A DNA stretch of 64,000 nucleotides from Trogon surrucura (taxonomy: Eukaryota > Chordata > Aves > Trogoniformes > Trogonidae), in contig CM036636.1 of assembly GCA_020746105.1 (NCBI GenBank), forward strand, positions 1,550,001 through 1,614,000, written 5' to 3'. Position 1 is the first letter of the stretch. The number at the start of each line of letters is the position of its first letter. This document shows positions 13,331 through 23,975 of this stretch, in pieces. The notes beneath the pieces are model-generated. The model did not search any database. It saw only the letters and a program-made list of their open reading frames with translations, and was not told the DNA's origin. Made by a program: the position numbers and the translations under genes.

Positions 13331-13767
13331 TCCTTTGCTCTGCAGTGTGCCGGGCTGTAAGTAAACCCGTGACTGTTAGCGCCACCAGGTTTGCCAGCAC
13401 ATGCTCAGCCGTTCCAGGAACTGTCCCACAGGAGCACCGTGGGGTAGCAGCACTCACGGCACTTTGGGGAAATTATTGCAGGCAAGGAAAAGGTGCAGAA
13501 TTGGTCAGCGAGGCGGGGTGAGTCAAGAAAAGGAGGGATGGCAGGGCATGGGTTACATGCCTGGTTCTCATATGGCAAGGAAAGAGGCACGCAGCCCCCC
13601 CAGGTTTACGAGGTCACTCTGCAAGATCCCAAAGCAGCCCTTTCCATCACCCAGGAGCTGGTGATGCACCCACCAGCTCCTGACGCTGCGTCACAGCTTA
13701 CTGGCAGATACCCAGAGCTGAGCACAAGCTCTGGAGAGTGTGGAAGAATGACGGAGATGGTTTCTCT

Positions 13768-13800
13768 CAGAAAAAAAAGAAAAAAAAAAAGAAAAAAAAC
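13768..13800. repeat. A-rich simple repeat
   Basis: A tract of As interrupted by single Gs, with no LINE or SINE body attached. It has no function that I can see. Confidence 0.8.
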
Positions 13801-14423
13801 CCCACACTTCAAAGGCTAGGCTGCCCTGTCCCAGAACCCTCTGCTTCCCACCCACGGATCCATGCAGCCCTGCTCCCCATGGTGCAGGACCCCACGGAGG
13901 AGTGATCTCCAGCAGAGTCCAAGCAGAGCGGAACTGCTCCCACACCACCCCTCGCTGCAGGAAATGCCACACTCGCCAGGTTTGGTTCCTCATGGCACTG
14001 CTGCGAGGCTGCAGGGTCCACAACGGCACGAGGGGGGGCTGTGGTGAGCGTGGATCAGCCCTGTAGGGGCTTTCAGGGTCAGAGCAGCCCATTCACAGGT
14101 CCTGCTGTCCCAGGCCCAGGCAGAGGTAGGAAATGGGAGCTCAGCCCCGACAAGTGAAAGTCAGGAGAGACAAGGCTGCAGCCCAGCACAGGCTCTGAGA
14201 TGTGCAGTCATTCCTGCACTGGCACCTCCATTTCCCAGCCCACATCCAGCTAAAATAATGCTAACTACATTGACTTCTCTGCAATGGAAAAAGACAAGAT
14301 CTCCTGTAGAGAGCAGGGCACTGAACACACACTCCCACCACTCCTCTCTGTGGTCTCCCCTCCACACAGTCCTGGCTGAGCCCCCGGCTGGCCCACAGCC
14401 CCTCTCGCACCCCCATCACTTAC

Positions 14424-14573
14424 CTTTCCCCTTCACCCCTGCACGGCTGATCTTCCTCCTGCTCCCTGACGGTCCCCTCGGCTTCCGCAGGGGGGATCGT
14501 ACGGCCCCGCATCGCCCCTTCCTCAGGGCTGGCAGATGCTCCAGCTTCAGCATCTGGGGACTCTGCCCTGTCC
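14424..14573 (-). CDS. RGS3: Probable alternative 5' exon of RGS3 (long isoform)
   Basis: On the minus strand a pyrimidine-rich acceptor (TTCTCTGGCAG) and a consensus donor (AAAG|GTAAGTG) enclose 150 bp. In one frame it reads MLKLEHLPALRKGRC to SGSRRKISRAGVKGKG and ends in phase 1, exactly what the next exon (7190-7240, starting with the last two bases of a Gly codon) needs. The join gives SRRKISRAGVKGKGQLKLSI, similar to the human long-isoform junction ARKRITHAKVQGAGQLRLSI as I recall it. The exon also has an open frame upstream of the ATG, so it can be internal. It would skip the 12929-13013 first exon. The assignment is inference from phase, splice sites and weak similarity. Confidence 0.55.
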
Positions 14574-17500
14574 CTGCCAGAGAAAAAAATGGAGATGAGA
14601 ACAGGACAAGGCAGCACAGGGAGCTGGGACACAGGCGCTGCAGTATCCTTGGTTTTACTTGCTGCAAGAGTATGTATCCATCCTGCCCACACTGCAATGC
14701 CAGGTCTCTCATATTGAGGAAATAATATATATTATATTACTATATTTAAAACAGATGACCAGCCTCATCAGGGCTTTATCAGCCCAGAAGCAGCTCTCCA
14801 GGACACTACAGACTCTGCCCTGCTGGGTGTTCGGGACAGTCTTGCAAGGCTCAGATCCAGTTCCCAGCCCACAACCTGCTGATGTGTTGGTGCTTGGAGC
14901 AACAGGGAGGCTTCACACAAGGAGGAATTGGATTGTTTCCTGGTGGGCAGCACCTTGCAGATGACAGCCTAACCCTCCTCGCTCACAGCCCTCAAACCAC
15001 CGCCCAGGAACCTGCCACAGGATTCTATGCTGATGGAAACACCAGTGCACAGACCCAGAGATGGGAACATCCAGGTACCCCAAAGCTCCATCTGCACAGT
15101 CCCAAGCCAAAGGGGCCAGGCACAGAGAGGGAGGAAATTTGGAAAGGTTGTTTGGTCACTAGAAAAGTTGCCTTTTTCCCCAGAGTTTGGCTTATCCTCT
15201 GGCAGGGGCTCTGGCTTGATTCCACTGAATTTGCACTGGCAACACTGCCTGAACCTGTAGACAAAGCAACAGAAGGGACACAGAGTGAGCAGGGAAGGAA
15301 GCAGGGAGGGTCTCCGGACAGCACAATCCAACTGCCAACAGACACCTATTGTACCACTGCCATAAATCGCAGTCCCTCTGAGTGTCAGAGGAGAGACAAA
15401 TAACGACCCAGTGTCATTGTCTGACATTCTCCAAAGGCCCCCAGTCAAAAAGCACGGCTCCGTTTGGGCTGCTGGCCCTCCAGAGTGCTCAGTCCTAACC
15501 TTGGCAACCTGTAAGGGCCTTAAGAAGGCACTCGGTCAATGCCAACCGCTGTTTTCTTCACTTCCTAAGACAGAGCCAGTGAAGGCCCAGCAGGGCTTTC
15601 TGCTGGCAGCTCCCATGCAAAGCTCCTGTCCCATAGTAGAAAGGGGTCAGGTACCTCCTTATCCTTTCTCCACACAGCATGGCAGAGAGGCACAAGTCAG
15701 GACATGAGCTGTACGATACACAGCTCAGCAACTAGTAGAGCGCAAAAAAGCCGAGGGCTGAAACCACTCGGGCTGAGAGAGTCACCAACCCTGCAGCCAC
15801 AACATCCTGCAGTTCCCTGTCCCAGCTGTCCAAGGAGTTATCTGCACCCCATGGCCTACTCTGTGCTCTCCCTGTAGACACGGGTACAGCCAGCAGAGCA
15901 CCTCTGGCTTTCCCCAGAAGGGAAGCCTTCAGGCCCAGCAGAGTTCACCAGCTGAGAGCTCATACAAACGGTCACAAGCCAAAACTTGAGGTGTCACATC
16001 CTCTACCACATCCCAGCCATGTCTGCTGCAAGAGAGTCCTGGACACAGAGCTGGGGAGGGGACGAACACCTTCACCCCCACTCCACTCCTTCTCACCCTC
16101 ATCCCCTGTTCTCACTGGGGTTTGCAGAGAAACTCACAGAGGCTCAAAACTCCTCTCTCCCGGCTGTGTCTAACAGCAAGATCATAGATGTAGGTCCCCA
16201 GAAGAGAGGTCCCAGACTGCCTGGGGTCACAGCAAGTGCTGCTGTCACCTCCTGGACAGGAGGGTTAAAGAAGGGCCCAGGCACTGCCCCCAACATCCAT
16301 CTATCCCTCGCCACATCCCCCAGCAGCTCTGTTGATGCCTGAGCACCACAGATACAGGTAAATGGTGGCAAAGCACAGTCCTGGGCAACCAGGAACCTGC
16401 AGACAGGTGAGATGGGCAGCGCTCAGGAATATGGGGTCACTTCTGAGGCACTTCGAAATATTCCTCCCTTCAGGCTTATCAAAAACTCTTCCCCTCATTT
16501 GTTCAGCTCAATACATTTGCTGACATTTTCGGTGATTTCCACTCGTGATCCATCAAAATTAAAGCTTTATCTCAGCAAATTCGCTTGTCCCTGGAAAAAA
16601 AATTACAATCTGGGATTGTGTTTCTTCTCTGACACTGCCAAGCCTGCAGCTCTCCCCAGCACACACAGCAAGTGCTGCGAGGCATTTTACGTGTCACTCT
16701 GTCTCCTAGGAGCGCCCCAGGCTCACAGAAAGCCTCCCCTCTCCATGTCTTTATCATAAAATGCTTTTAAGAGGCAAATGGACAGACAAAAAGGGCAGTA
16801 ACAAAATACACTGTCTCTCCCTCTAAAGCAGGCAGCCTTACAGGTCTGGGTAAAAGCACCTCACGAGATAAGAGTTTTCAAAGCTAAAAAAAACAAAAAC
16901 TAAAGGTAAAAAAAGAGCCTCTGCGCAACTCCAGGAGTCCAAGGCTGTGAGAGTCCCCCACAGTCTCTCCCCAGAAGGCTTAAAGCTCACCATCTGCAAA
17001 AATCACTCCTAACTCTCAAATCCAGCAGATTCAAGTCTGCTCCGTCCTGCAGCACAAAGCGTTAGCGGAGAGCCCCAAAATCAAGTATGATCCCTCAAGG
17101 AGTTGAGCATCTCCGATGCCCGACAAAGGGTATGTGGGAAAGACAGTCACCCATCTCCTCCGGGTTGATAACCAGGCACCCACACAGTCCGCATCCACCC
17201 TTCACCCGGGAGACAGAGCAGGGCTGCAAAATAAGCAGAGAAACCATCTGAGCACTCACGCGTGAGCCCCAGCTCCCCCAGCTGCTCCATGACTCCCACG
17301 CAGGACGGTCACTCTCTCCAGCAACGTCCAAGCACCAACGTCCTGTGCTCAAGCTGTGATTCAGCTGCCACGAGCCTTTGACCTTGGCACCACCGTAAAG
17401 AAAGGGGGGAAAAAACAGTATAGAAATGTCCTGAGGGAGCAGAGCTCGAGTACTAGGAAGTTACAAATTAAATTGTAATGGTGGCGGTGGCGTTTGCAAC

Positions 17501-20300
17501 AGCCCCTTTCTCTACCAGCTCCCCACAAGGCACTGATTCTTTCTGACTCCCCCCGTAACAGTCAGACCCCCGGGGACTGACCTTAACCTGGTCTCCAGCA
17601 AACCATACACCCAGCTGGTTGGCTTGGGAGTTAATGACTTTCTTTTAAAATTTAACACAGTTCTCTGTCAGAAATTTCAGTTTGCCAGCCCAGGGATCTG
17701 CCTTTGGCTGGATATTCAAATCCAAACACGTGCTTAGACAGTTATTCCAGGCAAAAGGGTAACAAACACACACATAGAAAACCCACAAGGTTGAAGCTGG
17801 CTTTGAAACTAAAGAAACTAAAATCAGACTGGGAAAAACTACCTGGGTTTCCAGATGATAAGAGGATTGGAACAGAAAGGGTTTGGGCTATTTCTGAGCA
17901 ATCCTGAGGACAGATTTCTGGGATTAACAAAGTCTGTCATACAAGTCTCGGCACTTTCCCAGCAGTGGGACTGTTGCAGCCCCCTCTCTCCCAGGACTGA
18001 CAGCAAGCATCGAGCACAAGGCACAGCCTTGTCCCCAACACCACCTCTGCAGTCAGCACTGCTGAATCCTTCCCTGAAAAATGTCACTGAGGAGCCCAAC
18101 AGAGGTGCAGACTGGCTGATTACTAAATACTTTTCCGATCTGGGGCCCAAGAAAGGTTTCCCCTGCTGCAAGGGCATCTTCTCTGCTCACATCCCCGAAC
18201 GAGTACGTCCTGTCAGAGCCCAAACCCGCCGGCCAGCAACACCCACACCCTGCCCCAGCGAAGTGCTCCACACTCAAATTGCACCTCCCAGCTGGGAGCA
18301 ACCACTGCACTGCGAACTCACATTTTTCTCCCACTTTGGGTAACAAGTTTCTTCGACTGATCGCTTTTCTTAATCTCTCTGTCTGCCCCTTCCCAAAAAA
18401 ATTAAGTCTGAACATGCAAAAGGACTAACCCACAGTGTTCCTTGGTGGGGAGGTGTTGCCTAAGAACTCAGGATGCCTGTGACTTAAAGCACAGTCAGCA
18501 TTTCTAGGGCAGGCAAAGGATCTGCAACAAATTCCACCTGAGCAGGAGCTGTTACGAACCTCCTGGGTTACTCACAGGACATGCAGAGCACAGAACAGCT
18601 TGTGTGCACAACTGCTTGTTCCTGTGCCCATCTTTCCGCAAGGCCCAGCTTGCTCAACTCTGAAAACAGTTCATCTTGTCCCTCACCCCTCCCTACTGTG
18701 GCTGAAACTGTTCAGACTAAGGCAGGTACGACTAGGCTGCAGCTGGTACTAGAGCTGCTCCACAAATCAGCCCCTCTCCATGAGACAGCACACAGCAGAG
18801 AAACGGGTGGGAGAGAGAGAGAGAGAGAAGCTCTTCTTTTGTTCTCAGTTCTCAAAGATTTTCACCTGTCTTGAACACTCTGAGGCTGCAGAAACTGCCT
18901 GGCTGCTCCCCTCACCTGCCCTGGGGCTGGTCACAGAGACACCCTAGCTTAATTCGGAAGGGATCCCGCTGAGGTACAGCAATGCTTCCTGAGCACTCCA
19001 GAAATGTCCTGTACAAAGTATCTCCTACAAGGGCTGGCAGAACCTCCCACTGTCACCCTTTATAGGGAGGGAACAGCAGTCACAGGGGATACTGGGAACC
19101 GGAGCAGCCCATGGGGTCATCCCACAGCACAGCTCGACTCAGTCTCAGAAGGCTGGACCCACAGCATCAATAGGTGACAATAAACTATTTCTTTTCTTCC
19201 ATCCCTTCCCTTTTTTCCCTGTTGCCACTTCCTTCTAGCCTGCAGAGTAACAGCAGGCTGGCACACACCTAATTTAGGAACATGACACAAACACCTCACA
19301 ATCTTACCACGTCAAGGCTTCGTCCTTGGCTGTGCATCTCTGTAAAGCAGCAGGGCTTTCCCAGGCAAGGTGTTTAACACGTACCCGCCTTCCAGGCTTT
19401 AACCTGAATAAAAGCACAGCTAATTACAGCACCACACAGCCAGGACCAACTTAGTGACCAGATTTCCACCGTCTGAACAGCAGCCCAGTTTAGAAGCAGC
19501 TATCGCAGGAAAACAGAGCACGCAAAGCCAGCACACGGACACTGCAAGAGATGCTCCTCCGAGCCTGCAGTGCTGCTGTGGAGTACTGGATTTTGACAAA
19601 TGTTAAGTATTAATCCGTTGCTGATTTATTTTAATGCAATAAGAATAACATAATAATCAAGCTGGGTCTTTAAAAAAAAAAAAAATTAGTGACACTTCTC
19701 ATAAAAGAGATAGGTTTCAATACAGCAACTCATCTCTTGGGAGTTATGATTTTGGCCTCGGTATGGTCACGTGGATCAACGTAACAAAGTTAAAACAGCT
19801 GAAAATGTTATTGCCTGTCACCTGAGCTGAATTGTGTGCACAGGCTGAAGTTATATGGAACAGCTCAGCTGCTTTATCAGCTAGCTGGCACCATGCAACA
19901 GGGCACTGCTTTCCAGGGCTTCACCCAGGGTCTGGCACTATTCAGCTTCTCAGTGAGCCAGCTTAGCTCTCTAATTTCACAAAACCAAGTAATTATTTCT
20001 GACATTGGCATAGCAAACACATATGGCCAGGGCATATGATGGGAGAGACCGAGACCAAATGCCAGAAAAGGCACAATGGAAAGGGGTAAGTTGCACTTTT
20101 TGGTGGCAGAGATCTCTTTTGTCACCTGGTGAAGCTCCACTCCCAGTCTGCACAAAGTAAAATAAAATGCACCAAGGCTCTCCAACACTTCTGTGGTCAG
20201 AGTAAGCTAATTTAACTGAAGGGGGTTGCTGAAAGGGCAGCTGTCTTCTTTTTCTCCCCATAACTATACAGCCTTTTGCCCAAGCATGGGAGCAGGCACA
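14574..20300. other. Upstream RGS3 / intergenic sequence
   Basis: I see no recognisable gene here. Human C9orf43 would be expected in this interval, but no open frame resembles it. A possible further minus-strand exon at 15079-15254 is described under findings. There are AT-rich patches near 19.6-19.8 kb and a GA microsatellite at 18811-18829. Confidence 0.4.
18811..18829. repeat. (GA)n microsatellite
   Basis: About nine GA dinucleotides in a row. It is a simple repeat with no gene attached. Confidence 0.9.
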
Positions 20301-20533
20301 TCGAATCATAGAATCTCTCAGGTTGGAAGAGACCCATAAGGATCAAGTCCAACTCCCTGCTCCTCGCTGGACTCCCTTAAATTTAATCAAAATTTAATTT
20401 TATTTAAAACATACAACTACAAGCAATGTCCAGATGTTCCCTGAACTCTGACAGGCTTGGTGCCTCGGTCGCTTCCCCAGGGAGCCTGCTCCAGCGACTG
20501 ACCACCCTCTCAGTGAAGAACCTTTTCCTAATA
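20301..20533 (-). mobile_element. CR1 LINE 3' end, interrupted
   Basis: The CR1 tail (TCGAATCATAGAATCTCTCA, i.e. reverse complement of the 3' end) begins at 20301. The body matches the usual 3' UTR/ORF2 end up to the CTTTTCCTAATA block. About 35 bp of AT-rich sequence near 20377-20410 interrupts the normal body. Truncated at the 5' end. Confidence 0.85.
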
Positions 20534-21544
20534 GAATTCAAGAATATTTAAGAAAATAAAAGCAGGTTAGACATACCAGGTTAGACAAAGGTCTCTGTAG
20601 CTCAGTATCCTGTTTCTGAGAGCGGTCAGAAGGTGATGCCTGGGGAATAACACAAGAATAGAGCAGGCACATGAGGCATTTTCCCAAAATAGTTGCCCAA
20701 GCCTTGACAATTTTCAATTCAAGGACTTTCCACTACAATAGAGTCAACTCAATGTTACATTTTGCAGCCACAGAAGGAGCTGGATCCCACCTTGGGGGTG
20801 GCACACGGTTAGTTCAGTCTTAGCGTGGCCACTTTAAGCCACCTCCATGGATTGATTTTCATTCTGAACCAATTACCCTGCTTATTGCATATATTGTTTC
20901 ACAACAGCTGTATTCTGTGTAGTCAGGAAGGCATTCCCTCCCCTCCAAGCTGAAAACACTCGCTTTTACAATGTTATGAAAGAGCACAAGGTTTGTCCAT
21001 CCGGGTGAGATAACGCCCAACCCTGCTGCAGAGTTCAGGCCTGGAAAATTATGTCTTTCTGTACCACAACACAAATAGAAGCAAGATTCACAGCAAAACA
21101 AATTCAAACAGGCAGTACGAAAGGCAAATCAGAGGTTACCCTACAGGTTTCCTTTTCAAAGCACTTTCCAAAGTGAATTAACGGAGTTAGCATTAATGTA
21201 ATAGTTGGTTCATGCAGCTGAGAATAGCTCCCTAAGTGGCACAAAGCATTTGTCCCAATATCTTTCTTAGGTCAGACAGGAAAGTCTAACTCAGTAGACT
21301 TTTAAGTTGGCAATTTTCAACAGTCACAAATTAGTTTATGGTAAAACAGGATCCCCGCAAGATAGTTAGAGGATGAAACTGCTGTATTTGGAGGCCTTGG
21401 TCAGAGGTGATCTAACCTTAGAAGACCCGAGGCTGGAAGACAATTGTGCGAGGGACATCTCCAGGGTAGCTCCACTGGGATCGGGGCTCCTCGCGGCAGT
21501 GCCTGCTCTGTCTTGAGGAAAAGATGGAATAATTCCAGGCATTA
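20534..21544. other. Intergenic, nothing recognised
   Basis: Between two CR1 copies. No gene, repeat or RNA is visible. Confidence 0.4.
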
Positions 21545-22145
21545 GAGCCAAGGTGGCCAAGAAGGTCAACGGGATCCTGGCCTGTATCAGGAATGGTGTT
21601 GTCAGCAGGAGAAGAGAGGTGGTCATTCTCCTCTACTTAGCTTTGGTGAGGCTGCACCTCGAGTACTGCATCCAGTTTTGGGCCCCTCACTACAGCAGGG
21701 ACATGGAGGTGCTGGAGAGGGTACACAGTTGGGCTGCCAAGCTGGGAAAGGGCTTAGAACACAAGTCGTGTGAGGAAAGGCTGAGGGATCTGGGGCTGTT
21801 TAGCCTGGAGGAGATTGAGGGGAAACCTCATCACTCTCTGCAACCACCTGAAGGGCAGTTGGTCTGTTCTCCCTAGTGGACAGTTGATAAGATGAGGAGA
21901 AATGGATTTAAATTGCGCATGAGGAGGTTCAGGTTAAATATTAGGAAGAATTTCTATACTGAAAGGGTTGTCAGCCATTGGAACAGGCTGCCCAGGGAGG
22001 GGGTTGAGTCACCGCCCCTGGAGGGGTTTAAGAGACGGGTGGATGTTGCATTGGGGGGAATCATTTAGTAGGTTGATAGGGCAGGAACAAAGGCTGAACT
22101 CGATCTTCTAGGTTTCTTCCAGCTGATACGATTCTATGATTCTAT
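21545..22145 (+). mobile_element. CR1 LINE, 3' 600 bp
   Basis: Plus-strand CR1. The translated body reads [19 protein letters not shown], then [20 protein letters not shown] and [14 protein letters not shown], the C-terminal end of CR1 ORF2. The element ends in ATTCTATGATTCTAT at 22145. Much of the end of the ORF still reads open for about 110 codons, so this copy is somewhat better kept than the one at 7.4 kb, but it is 5'-truncated and cannot move. Confidence 0.93.
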
Positions 22146-23180
22146 CCTAGGTGACAGCAGGCTGACAATATGGCCTTGTATCCTGTAGCTTCAGACCTTT
22201 TATATTAAATAAGCTTTCTGGTCTCATTTAGCTGTTGTGCCAAACACCAAACATGTTGAACATGACTCGTAATAGTCCAGCTTACTACTGCGAGTCACAT
22301 TTTACACCAGTAGAAAAAAAAATTTGCTATTTGTACTTGAAAAGCCTCCAGATAGTTTAATTAAGCCCAAATATATGCACATACCAGTGACCACAGCATT
22401 CAAGAAAGAAGAGAGCCATCACACCAGGAAGATACACACAACCAGAGAGCACGGACAAGCATGGACAACCAGAGAGCTGGACAAGCAACCCTTGTCCAGC
22501 CTTTTCTGGGGGGTTTGGGCTGAGCCTCCAGCTCGGGGTCAACTTATGCTCCATCCTCCCCACTTCAGCCGGCAGTAACACAGCACTGCCTCGCTTTGCT
22601 CCCGAACCAGCTACAAAACAACCTCATCCTCTGGCAAAACAGAAAACAAAATGAGCCGCAGTGGCTTCTGAGGGTTCTCCTGGCAGCTCCAAGCCTCTGG
22701 CCCCGCGTGAAGCTGACACGAGGACCATCGGCTGCGGGTACAGCCGGGTCTGTCACAACCCGTCACCACCTTCATTAAACAGTCAACAAACACCTGCTGT
22801 AGCGTCGCACCTCCAAGAGCCATAAAGAGTCACCAAGAGAATACATTGAAAGGAGCTAAAAACAAGACTCGAGACATCATTTGTACACACACAGTGATGG
22901 GTTTTATTAATCCAATCACTATAACTGGAAAAGTCATCAGGCTCTCGCACAAAGGAGCCTTTCTCCAAGCCTCTGTGCACTCACAATGCTGTACACCATC
23001 CCCAGCACGTGCAGATGCCCAGCACAGCCACCTATAAACTTGTCTCGCAAACACCTGCAAATCCTTTCCAATAACACAGCCCTTCCTAGTGGGAAACACA
23101 CACTTCCTACGGGGAAAAAACAGCTGCGTGGGCAATCCCTGCAGTTTCAGGTATCACCCCTGCCACAGCACCAGAGTACT
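22146..23180. other. Intergenic, nothing recognised
   Basis: Unique sequence between two CR1 copies, with no gene seen. Confidence 0.4.
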
Positions 23181-23600
23181 CACAGAACTGTGGAATGGTT
23201 TGGGTGCAAGGGGCCTCCAAGGCCATGGAGCTCCAAGCCCCTGCCCTGGGCAGGGACAGCTCCTGCCAGCCCGGGCTGCCCCAAGGCCCTCCGGCCCGGC
23301 CCGGGATGCTGCCAGGGAGGGGACGCACAATTTCTCTGGGCAACCTGTGCCAGGGTCTCGCCACCCTCAGTGTAAAGAGCTTCTTCCTCATGTCTAACCT
23401 AAACCCACCCTGCTACAGTTCAAACCCACTGTCCCTCACCCCGTCACCACAGGCGCTCACACAGAGCCCTCCCCAGCGTCCCCGCAGCCCCTCCGGGCAC
23501 TCTCAGGCCTCCCCGGAGCCTTCCTGAGGCTGAACAGCCCCAACTCCCGCTTCTTCCTAAAGCCTCGTCTCAGCCCAGCCCGCTCCGGTGTCAAACCCCT
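23181..23600 (-). mobile_element. CR1 LINE, GC-rich degenerate 3' part
   Basis: The block CACAGAACTGTGGAATGGTT, followed by the CCAAGGCCATGGAGCTCCA, GGGCAACCTGTGCCAGGGTCT and TAAAGAGCTTCTTCCTCAT blocks, is a minus-oriented CR1. It abuts the POLE3 promoter and has drifted to high GC. The left boundary is clear; the right boundary is approximate. Confidence 0.85.
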
Positions 23601-23689
23601 GCCCGCAGCCCCTCAGAGCGGAATCTCCTTCAGTCGCCTCCCCAGGGTACCGACAGGGATCACGGGTTAAACTCGGGCTCGGCGGCTCT

Positions 23690-23975
23690 GCCTGAGGCAC
23701 CGCCACGCGCCGCGAGCCCGCGCATGGCGGGAACCCGAACACGCGCGCGCGCCTCCACCCGCCTTCCCTTAACCCCTCCCCGGGCAGGGGGCGGGGCACG
23801 CCGGGCCGCGGGGCACGCCGGGAGGGGGGCAGGGGGCGGGGCCTGAGCGCGCGCGCGCGGCGGGGCGGTGGTAGGCGGCGAGGTGAGGGGGGGCGGGACA
23901 GACCCCCCTGACCCCCCCCCCCAGCCCCGCCCGGCCCCCCGGTGACGGCCCTTTTTGCCTTGCAGGAGGCCCAGG
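23690..23975 (+). promoter_or_regulatory. POLE3 CpG-rich promoter
   Basis: The ~290 bp before the POLE3 ATG are very GC-rich with many CpGs, alternating GCGC tracts near 23740-23755 and 23848-23860, and no TATA box. That is typical of a housekeeping CpG-island promoter. A likely acceptor (TTGCCTTGCAG) at 23955-23965 lies just before the ATG, so the 5' UTR may be spliced. In mammals the POLE3 promoter is shared with C9orf43; no partner gene is seen here. Confidence 0.55.
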
